From Flavobacteriales bacterium UBA2104 (GTDB lineage Bacteria; Bacteroidota; Bacteroidia; Flavobacteriales_D; Crocinitomicaceae): DNA of 64,000 bases. The translations under genes were made by a program, and so were the position numbers. Positions 8,062 through 17,800 of this stretch are shown here, one piece after another. The notes below the pieces were generated by a model that saw only the letters and a program-made list of their open reading frames with translations, was not told the DNA's origin and searched no databases. Where the stretch lies: the NCBI GenBank assembly GCA_002331485.1, contig DCYS01000010.1, positions 153,788 to 217,787 of the forward strand, given 5' to 3'. Every line of letters starts with the position of its first letter. Within the stretch, counting starts at the first letter, position 1.

Positions 8062-10242
8062 ATGAAAAATCTACTTTTAGTTTTATTTATTTTTGGAACT
8101 GGGCTTATTTCGGTAGCTCAGATTACAACTACAAATCCTAATATTACTCCAGTTCAGGCTGTTGAGGATATTTTAGTTGGGGCAGGGGTGAACGCGTTTA
8201 ACATTACTTACAATGGTAGTGCAGCTGATGCTAACGTGCAACAACCCAATGTTCAGGAATTTGATGCTACTAACACTGGCTTCCCTCTAACTCAAGGAGT
8301 TTTAATGACAACTGATGGTCCTGTGTTGAATGACCCTGATTTAAATACATTAACAGGTGGTTCATATACGAATGGGGCGATCATCGAATTTGATTTCGTA
8401 CCGTCAGGAGATACTTTGTCGTTCAACTATATTTTTGCATCAAGTGAATATACGAGTTACACTTGTTCAAGTTTTAATGATGTTTTTGCATTCTTGATCT
8501 CTGGTCCCGGGATCAATGGTCCATTTTCAAACAATGCAGAAAATATTGCCACAGTTCCGGGAACAAATGTTCCTGTTGCTATTAATACTGTGAATTCAGG
8601 AACTCCAAGTGGAGGAAGCTCGGCAGACTGTGATGCTGCTGATCCGAATTGGCAAGCTAATTCAGTTTACTTTACACTGGGAAACAATGCTATATTTCAA
8701 AATTCAAACACACCTATAAGTGGATTCAACGGGAGTACTGTTGTGCTTCCTGCTAATGCGGATTTGATCTGTGGAGATACATTCCATATTAAATTATGTA
8801 TTGCTAATGATTTTGACCAGGCTTTAGATTCAGGTGTATTCTTGGAAGCAAATTCTTTTACTTCTGGAGCAGTAGATATCAGTATTGAGTCTCAAACATC
8901 TTCTTCTGATACTTTATTAGTTGAAGGATGTACGGATGCAACTATTTACTTTACTCGACCTCAGAATCAAACAGGAGATACTTTAGTAGTTTATTTTAAT
9001 ACTGGAGGAACTGCTGTTCAAGGTGATGATTATCCGACGTTGGCTCCAGGAGATAGTGTGGTGTTTTTACCAGGTGAGGATACCTTAACTTTAGTTTTAG
9101 ATCCAACGCAAGATGGGAATACGGAAGGATTTGAAGATGTTACTATTTCTGCCTATTCAGTTACAGAATGTGGGGATACGGTCTTTTCAGAAGGTTTGAT
9201 TTGGTTTGCCGATGAGCCATTCTCTGATGTCACCGCTTTGGACACAACAATTTTATGTGCAAATGATAGCGTGCCTATTTGGGTGACAACGGATGGTGGT
9301 TTCCCTCCATACACGTATTCTTGGAGTGATGGTTCTACTGGAGACACAGTTGGTTTAGCGGGTGTTGTAGATGGCCCGACAGATTACATTGTAACCTCTA
9401 CAGATGCTTGTGGCTTTGAGTACACGGATACTGCCACCATAACTTTAAATCAAACACTAGCTATTGATACGATGATACAATTCCCGGCGGATTGTGGAAT
9501 TCCAAATGGTGCAGTTTCTGGACAAGGTAGTGGAATTACAGGTACACCAGATTATCAATGGTCAGGTCCTGGACAACCAGCTCCAGATTCTATCAATGCT
9601 TCTGTTTGGCAGAACTTACCTTCAGGTTGGTACTATTTCTCTATTGAGGATGATGTTTGTTATGTTCAGGATAGTATTTTCCTTGAACAAGATCCACCTC
9701 CAACAGCTTCATTTGATGCTAACCCAACAACTGGAAATGCACCTTTAGAAGTAACATTTACGAATACTTCAGACCCCGCAACAACTTATGATTGGGATTT
9801 TGGAAATGGTCAAACAGTTTCTGTCAATAACCAAGACAGCCAAAATACGACTTACACGGAAGAGGGAACTTATACTGTGACATTGACTATTTCTGATGGT
9901 AACTGTACAGATCAGGCTTCTCAAGAAATCATTGTAAATCTTTTGCAACCGTTGTCATATGATCTTCCAAATGTATTCACTCCAAACAATGATGGTACAA
10001 ATGACTTCTTTAACATCAACGCTGAGAATGCAGTTTCTATTGATATGGTTATTTTGAACCGATGGGGTAATGTTGTTTTTGAAACACAAACAGTGGGTCA
10101 AACATGGAACGGAACTGTTGATAACAATGGTACAGCTTGTAACGATGGTACATACTTCTATAAGTTCACCATAGTTGGAGAGGACGGAGAAGAGATTGAA
10201 GAACACGGATTTGTTCAACTCGTTCGAGACACTGATAAATAA
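8062..10242 (+). CDS. T9SS-exported choice-of-anchor L protein with PKD domain and type B sorting domain
   Basis: A 726-aa surface or secreted protein. The signal peptide ends SVAQ (residue ~20). Residues about 25-270 form a choice-of-anchor L domain (FDFVPSGDTLSFNYIFASSE, SSFNDVFAFLISGPG). A Calx-beta-like stretch follows (~290-390), then Ig/SprB-like modules (YTYSWSDGSTGDT), a PKD domain at ~550-625 (YDWDFGNGQTV, GTYTVTLTISDGNC) and a T9SS type B (gliding-motility-associated) C-terminal domain (FTPNNDGTNDFF, LNRWGNVVFET, CNDGTYFYKF). No catalytic site is seen; an adhesin or gliding role is an inference. A strong terminator follows 20 bases after the stop. Confidence 0.9.
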   Translation: MKNLLLVLFIFGTGLISVAQITTTNPNITPVQAVEDILVGAGVNAFNITYNGSAADANVQQPNVQEFDATNTGFPLTQGVLMTTDGPVLNDPDLNTLTGGSYTNGAIIEFDFVPSGDTLSFNYIFASSEYTSYTCSSFNDVFAFLISGPGINGPFSNNAENIATVPGTNVPVAINTVNSGTPSGGSSADCDAADPNWQANSVYFTLGNNAIFQNSNTPISGFNGSTVVLPANADLICGDTFHIKLCIANDFDQALDSGVFLEANSFTSGAVDISIESQTSSSDTLLVEGCTDATIYFTRPQNQTGDTLVVYFNTGGTAVQGDDYPTLAPGDSVVFLPGEDTLTLVLDPTQDGNTEGFEDVTISAYSVTECGDTVFSEGLIWFADEPFSDVTALDTTILCANDSVPIWVTTDGGFPPYTYSWSDGSTGDTVGLAGVVDGPTDYIVTSTDACGFEYTDTATITLNQTLAIDTMIQFPADCGIPNGAVSGQGSGITGTPDYQWSGPGQPAPDSINASVWQNLPSGWYYFSIEDDVCYVQDSIFLEQDPPPTASFDANPTTGNAPLEVTFTNTSDPATTYDWDFGNGQTVSVNNQDSQNTTYTEEGTYTVTLTISDGNCTDQASQEIIVNLLQPLSYDLPNVFTPNNDGTNDFFNINAENAVSIDMVILNRWGNVVFETQTVGQTWNGTVDNNGTACNDGTYFYKFTIVGEDGEEIEEHGFVQLVRDTDK

Positions 10243-10263
10243 TTATAAGTGATATACTATGAT

Positions 10264-10292
10264 AAAAGGAGCTTGAAAAAGCTCCTTTTTTT
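10264..10292. terminator. bidirectional intrinsic terminator
   Basis: The hairpin pairs AAAAGGAGCTT with AAGCTCCTTTT, has a short loop, and is flanked by A and T tracts. It sits between the convergent choice-of-anchor L and gpmI genes, abutting the gpmI stop. Confidence 0.85.
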
Positions 10293-11805
10293 ATTTGATC
10301 AAACTTGATCCAGTCATTGCGTTTGGTTGCTCAATACCCATTCGATCAAGAATTGTTGGAGAGACGTCTGCTAAGATCCCATTTGATAATCGGATATCAT
10401 CCTCAGTAATATAGATCATCGGCACTGGGTTAAGAGAATGCGCAGTGTTCGGACTACCATCTTCGTTTATCGCGTGATCAGCATTTCCATGATCCGCAAT
10501 AATAACCAACTCATAATTCTTTGAACGAGCCGACTCTACAACTTTTCCTAAACAAGTGTCAACTGTTTCAACTGCTTTTAAAATAGCATCGTAAACACCA
10601 GTATGTCCCACCATATCTGGATTAGCAAAATTCAAACAGAAAAAGTCAGGCTGATTTGCTTCAATTTCTGTAGTTATCTTTTCTGTTACTTCGATCGCGC
10701 TCATTTCTGGCTGAAGATCGTATGTAGGAACTTTTGGAGAATTGACCAATATCCTTTTCTCATTATTGAATTCCAGTTCTCTTCCGCCTGAAAAGAAAAA
10801 GGTAACATGAGGATATTTTTCGGTTTCGGCTATGCGAACCTGAGACATTCCTCCTCCTTCTATAACTTCACCGATCGTATCCTGAAGATGTTCTTTTTCA
10901 AACACCACATGAATATTTCTGAATGAATCATCATAAGAAGTCATTGTCAAAAAGTGCAGGTCTAATGGCTCCATGTGATAGTTTTCTATCTTTCTCTGCG
11001 ATAAGGCAGTAACGATCTCTCTTGGTCGATCAGTTCTAAAATTGAAACTGATCACAACGTCACCATTCTCAATATTGCCGTTCGGTGCATTTGCCAGTTT
11101 GGAAGGTGGCAAGAACTCATCAGTTACATCTTCACTGTACCAGTGATCAAATATCTCATCGCTTGACTCAAAAACCTCTCCTTCGCCTTTGACCATCAAA
11201 TTATACGCCTTTTCGATCCGTTCCCATCTATTGTCACGATCCATGGCGTAATAGCGACCAATAATACTAGCTATTTTGATTTTAGTACTTTCAATCTGTT
11301 TATTCAAATTTGATAGATATCCTTTCCCACTTTCTGGATCACAATCTCTTCCATCTGTAAATGCATGGATATAAACATTTTCGAGTTCTTTTTCATCTGC
11401 CAGCTTACATAGTGCATGAAGATGATCTTGTGAACTGTGAACTCCACCTTCTGAAACTAATCCAATATAGTGTACTTTTCTATTTTCTTTTTTAGCTAAT
11501 TCCAGTGCTTCGAGTATCGTCTCATTTTTGAAGAACTCTCCATCACGAATTGATTTGTTGATACGTGTTAATTCTTGATAGACGATCCTTCCAGCACCAA
11601 TGTTGAGATGCCCGACTTCAGAATTACCCATTTGTCCATCAGGGAGACCTACATTTTCTCCACTTGTCAGTAATTCACTATTTGGATACTTTTTGGTGAG
11701 TTCATCCATTACTGGAGTGTGCGCATTGTAAACTGCATCAGACCTACTTTTGTCACCAATTCCCCAACCATCTAAAATGATCAGTCCAACTTTTCTATTA
11801 GCCAT
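10291..11805 (-). CDS. gpmI: 2,3-bisphosphoglycerate-independent phosphoglycerate mutase
   Basis: A 504-aa glycolytic enzyme interconverting 3- and 2-phosphoglycerate with two Mn ions. The N-terminus has LIILDGWGIGD (metal Asp), then GQMGNSEVGHLNIGAGR, which contains the phosphoserine Ser. Later motifs are HAFTDGRDCDP, GRYYAMDRDNRWER, NFANPDMVGHTG and IIADHGNAD with the metal His/Asp residues. Length is typical (~505-515 aa). Its start overlaps the end of the histidine kinase gene by 8 bases, which suggests translational coupling. It is the last gene of the purF / kinase / gpmI unit. Confidence 0.97.
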   Translation of the reverse strand: MANRKVGLIILDGWGIGDKSRSDAVYNAHTPVMDELTKKYPNSELLTSGENVGLPDGQMGNSEVGHLNIGAGRIVYQELTRINKSIRDGEFFKNETILEALELAKKENRKVHYIGLVSEGGVHSSQDHLHALCKLADEKELENVYIHAFTDGRDCDPESGKGYLSNLNKQIESTKIKIASIIGRYYAMDRDNRWERIEKAYNLMVKGEGEVFESSDEIFDHWYSEDVTDEFLPPSKLANAPNGNIENGDVVISFNFRTDRPREIVTALSQRKIENYHMEPLDLHFLTMTSYDDSFRNIHVVFEKEHLQDTIGEVIEGGGMSQVRIAETEKYPHVTFFFSGGRELEFNNEKRILVNSPKVPTYDLQPEMSAIEVTEKITTEIEANQPDFFCLNFANPDMVGHTGVYDAILKAVETVDTCLGKVVESARSKNYELVIIADHGNADHAINEDGSPNTAHSLNPVPMIYITEDDIRLSNGILADVSPTILDRMGIEQPNAMTGSSLIK

Positions 11806-12691
11806 CGATGTGTGTTATTTTAAAATTTGCTCCTGAAGGTGAATTCCTTTCGTATTGGATCGTATCACCATGTGCGTCAATTAGTTGTTTTACAATGTAT
11901 AGACCGAGTCCAGTTCCTTTTTCCAATCTTGTTTCCTCGTTGCCAACTCGTACGAATTTTTCGAAGATCGTAGACTTGAATTTTTCAGGAACACCTTGTC
12001 CAGTATCTTTTACTCCCCAAATTATCTTATTGTTTTCTTGCTTGAGATAAACAGTAATGGTTGAATCGATCCCAGCATATTTCTGTGCGTTGTCGAGAAG
12101 ATTCAGGAGAACTGTTTCAATAACAAAAGCATCAACTCTGGATTCTATTTTCTCTTCTATTTCGAACGTTAATGGTCGTCGCTGACTTGCCCAGTTATTA
12201 GAAACCTGTTCAATAAATTCACTAAGATTAATTGTTTCGAACTGAAGCTTGAGCCTATGATTTTCTAATCTCGTTGCAGTCAAAATATTCTCTATCATTG
12301 ACTCAAGACGTTTATTTTCTTTTATCGCCTGATCAAGTAACTCTTCTTGTTTTTCACGATCTAAATTTGTTCGCTTTAAAAGGGTTTGCAGATAGAGCTT
12401 GTTCGAAGCCAGTGGAGTTTTAAGTTCATGTGTAACGGATAGAAGAAAGTTACTTTGTCTTTGGGAGAGTTTGATGTCCTTTTGAATAGAACTTCTTATT
12501 TTCCATAACCCTAATAAAAGGATCAAAAAGAAAACACTCCCTTCGCCAATGATCATTAAGATTCTGTCAGGTTGGTTTTCCTGATCTGCGATCTCATTTG
12601 ATAATTCGATTAGATGGTATCCCCACCAGACAAATTGAAGCACGACATAGGCACTTAACACGTAAAAGAATATGGCCGTTTGTCGTTTCAT
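11798..12691 (-). CDS. two-TM sensor histidine kinase, orphan in this window
   Basis: A 297-aa membrane kinase. TM segments at ~6-26 and ~43-63 enclose a very short external loop (~16 aa), so there is no sizeable sensor domain. The HisKA box has His88 (SVTHELKTPLASNKLYLQT). The HATPase domain has an N box (LLNLLDNAQKYAG), G1 (KDTGQGVP) and G2 (KGTGLGLYIVKQL), all intact. No response regulator lies nearby; the neighbours are purF (9-base gap upstream) and gpmI (8-base overlap downstream). The signal may be sensed within the membrane or cytosol, which is inference. The partner regulator is unknown. Confidence 0.9.
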   Translation of the reverse strand: MKRQTAIFFYVLSAYVVLQFVWWGYHLIELSNEIADQENQPDRILMIIGEGSVFFLILLLGLWKIRSSIQKDIKLSQRQSNFLLSVTHELKTPLASNKLYLQTLLKRTNLDREKQEELLDQAIKENKRLESMIENILTATRLENHRLKLQFETINLSEFIEQVSNNWASQRRPLTFEIEEKIESRVDAFVIETVLLNLLDNAQKYAGIDSTITVYLKQENNKIIWGVKDTGQGVPEKFKSTIFEKFVRVGNEETRLEKGTGLGLYIVKQLIDAHGDTIQYERNSPSGANFKITHIDG

Positions 12692-12700
12692 ATTAATTGC

Positions 12701-14602
12701 TTAATAAGCTCGATCGTCACTTCCCTCAATGTAATTCATAAAGGCCTTGTTCACCACTTTATTTCCACCCGGAGTAGGATAGTTACCTGTGAAATACCAA
12801 TCTCCTTTATTGTTTGGACACGCCTCATGAAGATTTTCTATCGTTTGGTAAACGATCTGAACTTCTGCATTCATATTTACGGGAGTCAGGAGTTCTGAAA
12901 TCTTTGCTGAAATTTCATCCGCAGAGAATGGTTCATAGATTTCCTTCACATAGTTCTTGATCTGCTCTTTAGGCATGATTTCTTGCTCCTTACATTTTTG
13001 ATAAACCTCATCGATAATGAAGCTTTTTCCTTTTTCTTTAAGTAACTCTATGGCTGCCTCAAAAGCAATAAAGTCGCCCATCCGTGCCATATCAATACCA
13101 TAACAATCAGGATATCTGATCTGAGGAGCAGATGACACGACCACTATCTTTTTCGGTTCTAATCGATCAAGGATTCTCAAAATACTCTGTTTTAAGGTCG
13201 TTCCTCTTACAATCGAATCATCGATTACGATCAAATTATCTTTATTCGGCTCAACAGTCCCGTAAGTAATGTCGTAAACATGCGCAACCATATCATCTCG
13301 CGACTCATCCTGGGTGATGAATGTTCTCAACTTAGCATCCTTGATCGCGATTTTTTCGAATCGAGTTTTTCTGGATAGAATTGCATTAAGATCCTCATCT
13401 GAAGCATCGCTTCCCAATTTCTTAATAGCCTCAAGTTTTTCGACATTCAAATAATCCTCCAGTCCTTTCATCATTCCATAAAATGACATTTCAGCAGTAT
13501 TTGGAATGAATGAGAAAACGGAATTATCTAACTCGTTGTCAATGCTCTTAATGATCTGAGGGACCAGCAATTGACCTAGCCTCTTACGCTCACTGTAGAT
13601 ATCATAATCATTTCCTCTCGAAAAATATATGCGTTCAAATGAACAAGCTGCTCGCTCTCTTGGTTTGTTGATCTCAATTTCACTAACGTCACCAGTTTTC
13701 TTTATGATCAATGCATGACCTGGACTTAATTCTTTTACATCTTCTTTTCTTAAGTCAAATGCAGTTTGAATAACAGGTCTTTCAGAAGTTACAACACAAA
13801 TTTCGTCATCTTCATACCAGAAAGCTGGACGAATTCCAGATGGGTCTCTCAAAACAAACGCATCTCCATGACCAAATAATCCTGACATTGCATATCCACC
13901 ATCCCAATCTTCCGATGATTTTTTGAGGATTCCCTCAATATCAAGGTTTTCAATGATCTTTGAGGTAATTTCCTTATTGCTATAACCTTGTGCTTTGAAT
14001 TGTTCGAAGAGGTTTTCGTTCTCAACATCAAGAAAGTGTCCGATCTTTTCCAGCACAGTAACAGTATCTGATTTTTCTTTTGGGTGCTGACCAATATTTA
14101 AGAGAACATCGAATAGCTCGTCAACATTGGTAAGATTGAAATTCCCCGCGACAACCAGGTTTCTGGTCATCCAGTTATTTTGACGTAAAAATGGATGACA
14201 ACTTTCAATGCTGTTTTTTCCGAAAGTTCCATAGCGCAAATGACCTAAAAAAAGCTCTCCAGTGAATCCTGCGTTTTTCTTTAGGAAATCAATATCCTTT
14301 AACTTTTCTGGATTTTTCTCTTCGATCTCTTCAAAACGTTTGTTGATCTTAGAAAAGATCTCTTGAAGTGGCTTTTGGTCAATTGATCTGGAGCGTGAAA
14401 TATATCGCTCTCCAGGTTTCATGTCAAGCTTGATATTTGCGAGTCCGGCACCATCCTGACCTCTATTGTGTTGTTTCTCCATCAACAAGTACATCTTATT
14501 CAACCCATAAAAGGCTGTTCCGTATTTGTCGACATAATAATCAAGAGGTTTTTTTAATCGTAAAAGTGCTATTCCGCACTCGTGCTTTATCGCATCACTC
14601 AT
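12701..14602 (-). CDS. purF: amidophosphoribosyltransferase, long Bacteroidota form
   Basis: A 633-aa enzyme for the first committed step of purine synthesis: PRPP plus glutamine to phosphoribosylamine. The N-terminal class II glutaminase has Cys9 (HECGIALLR), which would become the nucleophile after removal of an 8-residue propeptide, plus LMEKQHNRGQDGAG and LGHLRYGTFG. The C-terminal PRTase domain has the PRPP loop VIDDSIVRGTT. It is longer than the ~470-505 aa of E. coli or B. subtilis PurF, owing to insertions and a C-terminal extension. I believe this long form is common in Bacteroidota and could be annotated as a PurF paralogue, so the function is likely but not certain. TATTTTTG at 14630-14623 is a likely -7 box. 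Confidence 0.85.
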   Translation of the reverse strand: MSDAIKHECGIALLRLKKPLDYYVDKYGTAFYGLNKMYLLMEKQHNRGQDGAGLANIKLDMKPGERYISRSRSIDQKPLQEIFSKINKRFEEIEEKNPEKLKDIDFLKKNAGFTGELFLGHLRYGTFGKNSIESCHPFLRQNNWMTRNLVVAGNFNLTNVDELFDVLLNIGQHPKEKSDTVTVLEKIGHFLDVENENLFEQFKAQGYSNKEITSKIIENLDIEGILKKSSEDWDGGYAMSGLFGHGDAFVLRDPSGIRPAFWYEDDEICVVTSERPVIQTAFDLRKEDVKELSPGHALIIKKTGDVSEIEINKPRERAACSFERIYFSRGNDYDIYSERKRLGQLLVPQIIKSIDNELDNSVFSFIPNTAEMSFYGMMKGLEDYLNVEKLEAIKKLGSDASDEDLNAILSRKTRFEKIAIKDAKLRTFITQDESRDDMVAHVYDITYGTVEPNKDNLIVIDDSIVRGTTLKQSILRILDRLEPKKIVVVSSAPQIRYPDCYGIDMARMGDFIAFEAAIELLKEKGKSFIIDEVYQKCKEQEIMPKEQIKNYVKEIYEPFSADEISAKISELLTPVNMNAEVQIVYQTIENLHEACPNNKGDWYFTGNYPTPGGNKVVNKAFMNYIEGSDDRAY

Positions 14603-14801
14603 GGACTTCTAATTTTACTCTGCAAAAATAGTTTTTCTGTTGGTATCTACATAACTTTTCACGGAATTACAAATGATCTGAATTTTCTTTAACAGTACAA
14701 TCAAAGAGACTTACCGTTTATCAAAGAAGTTGTTAAAAAAGGCAACTTTTCACTTATTTTTTAGTTTAACTCATGTGGGCGCGTACTTCGTGCTCAAACT
14801 A

Positions 14802-14830
14802 TTGTTTTTGAGAAGTTTATTGTAACTTTG
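14802..14830 (+). promoter_or_regulatory. promoter almost touching the start codon of the 1294-aa protein
   Basis: TTG at 14802-14804, an 18-base spacer and TAACTTTG at 14823-14830 match the consensus. The ATG follows after only 4 bases, so transcription would start at or within a few bases of the A of the ATG. Confidence 0.55.
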
Positions 14831-14834
14831 ATAA

Positions 14835-17800
14835 ATGTTGAAACAGATCTGTTTTTACATACTGCTACTGGCCTTTTTTTCAGGCGCTTACAGTCAGAAT
14901 TCTGATGGGGTTTGGCTGCATCCAAATAAAGGGCAGTGGGATAGTAAGATCCTTTATAAAGTCGAGCTGCAGAATGGTTCGTTTTATGTTGAAAAGGATC
15001 GATTCACATACGATCTTCACAACCTTTCTGATATTTATCACCACCACCATGAAGAAGGGGAGCACCACGAATCAAATGATATAAAGCGACATACTATTCA
15101 TTCCGTTTTCAGCAATAGTAGCTGGAGTGGGGAATTGAAAGAAGAAAAACAATCTGATTTTTATCGCAACTATTACATCGGAAATGACTCAACCAAATGG
15201 GCATCTAAGGTTCATTCTTTGAAGAAGGTCAGAATGATCGATATGTACGATGGGATAGATCTGATAATCGAAGCTTCAGAAAACGGTATAAAGTATTCTT
15301 TTGAATTAGACCCAAATGTAGATCCATCAATCATTCATATTGATTTCATAGGAGCTGATAGTTTAAATTATTCGAATGAGAGCGGTAAGATCTATTCTCG
15401 TTTTGGTGCTATACATGAATCAGGCTTATCATCTTGGACAATCGATGAAGAGGGCTCGAAAAAAGAGGTAAGCTCGAAATTTTCTCAACTTGGAAACACA
15501 CTTCAGTTTGAATTTCCCAATGATTTTAATTCAGGAGAGAAGCTCGTAATCGATCCAAGTTTGACTTTTTCTACGTTCACAGGTTCAACTGTGGATAATT
15601 GGGGCTTCACGGCTGCACCCGATAATGCGGGAAACTTGTTTGGAGGAGGAATCGTATTTGGAGTTGGATATCCAGTTACTACAGGAGCTTATGATGGAAG
15701 CTTTGGTGGAGGAGAAGGATCATTCAATATTGATGTTGGAATAACTAAGTTTAATACTTCCGGTACCTCATTGCTCTACTCAACATATCTCGGAGCAAGT
15801 GGTAATGAAACACCAAATTCAATTGTATGTAACGATCAGGATGAGCTTTATATTCTAGGGGTGACAAGCTCTACAGACTTTCCAATAACAGCTGGTGCAG
15901 TACAATCTGTTTTTAATGGAGGACAAACTACAACTCAGAACGCTTTGCAATTCAGTGGAACGGATATCTTTATTTCAAGATTGAATGCTGATGGAACGGC
16001 TTTATTGTCAAGTACATACTACGGTGGTTCAGGTAATGATGGATTGAACACCAGTAACTTGCTTTACAATTATGGGGATCAATTCCGAGGGGAAATTATA
16101 GTTGATCAAAATGGAGATGTATTCTTCGCAAGTTCGACGAAATCACTAGATCTGAACATCGTTAACGGTTTTGATAATAACCTTGGAGGATCTCAAGATG
16201 GATTGGCCGTTAAAATGTCTAATGACCTTACAAACCTTATTTGGTCAACATACATCGGTGGAAATGAGGCGGATGCAGCTTATGCATTACAAACGTCTTC
16301 TGCAGGAGATGTATATATAAGTGGAGGAACTGCTTCAGGGAATTTCCCGATCTCAGGTGGTCAGACGAGTGGTTACGTGGGTGGAATTTCCGATGGTTAT
16401 ATTTTGAAACTAGATGGAGGAAATGGTAGTAATATAGGAGGTACTTTTGTTGGAACACCGAGTTATGACCAATGTTATTTCGTTCAGTTAGATCAATCTG
16501 ACGAAGTGTATGTTTTTGGTCAATCGAATGGTAATATGCCGATTTCGTCTGGTGTGTATAACAATCCAAATTCCGGACAATTTATTCAGAAGTTTACGAA
16601 CGATCTTTCAACTCGATTATGGGGGACAGTTATTGGAGGAGGTAATGGTACTATTGAAATTTCACCAACGGCCTTTCTGGTTTCGAATTGTTATGAAATA
16701 TACTATGCTGGTTGGGGTGGACAAACAAATCAGTCTAGTCAGGCTACTCAAAGTACATCAAATGGATTACCAACAACTCCCGACGCCTATCAGTCAACAA
16801 CTAATGGGAATAACTTTTATGTTGCTGTGTTGGATGAAAACGCTTTACAATTGAACTACGCCACATTTATGGGGGGAAATGGTAGTGCCAACCATGTTGA
16901 TGGCGGTACAAGTCGATTTGATAAGAAAGGTAGGATCTATCACGCCGTTTGTGGTGCCTGTGGAGGAAATCCAAATGGTTTTACGACGACTTCAGGTGTT
17001 TGGTCGGAAACAAATCAAAGTCCAAACTGTAACCTTGCTGCCTGGAAATTTGACCTTGGGATCATTGAATCAACTATTTCAGCTCCAGATCCATTTGTGT
17101 GTATTCCTGATTCCGTAGATTTTGTAAATAACTCTCAAAACGGAAACGCTTATTTCTGGGATTTTGGTGATGGTAACACAAGCACGGAATACGAACCATC
17201 TCATTTTTACAGTAATCCTGGAATCTATGATGTAACCTTTGTTGTTAGTGATACTAACGGTTGTTATGAATCAGATACAAGCTTTCTACAGATAGAGATT
17301 GGATTGTTTGAAGGTGCAGTTGTTCAACCGCCAAATCCAATATGTCCTGGGGATCCTTATCAACTTGAAGCAATGGGAGGTTCAACTTACGCTTGGAGTC
17401 CAGCTCAATATCTTGATGATTCTACCCTAGCTACACCAACTGCCATAATTGATACAACAACTACATTTACTGTTATCATTTCAGATAGTTGTGGAACGGA
17501 TACTTTGTCACTTACACTTGAAACTTATGGAGGTGATGCAGAAGCAACAGAAGACTTAATAATTTGTCGAGGTGATACAGTAACATTGTGGGCAACGGGT
17601 GGAGTTGATTATTCATGGAGTGATCCAGCAGATATCTATGATCAAGTGAGTGCAGATACGGCAATTGTTGCACCTGAATTTGATACTGAATACACAGTTG
17701 AAATATATACCGCTGAAGGATGTACGCTGGTAGAAACTATTTTTATAGAGGTTTATCAAGATGTCCCTCAACCGGTTTTACCTGATACCGTGCCAGTTTG

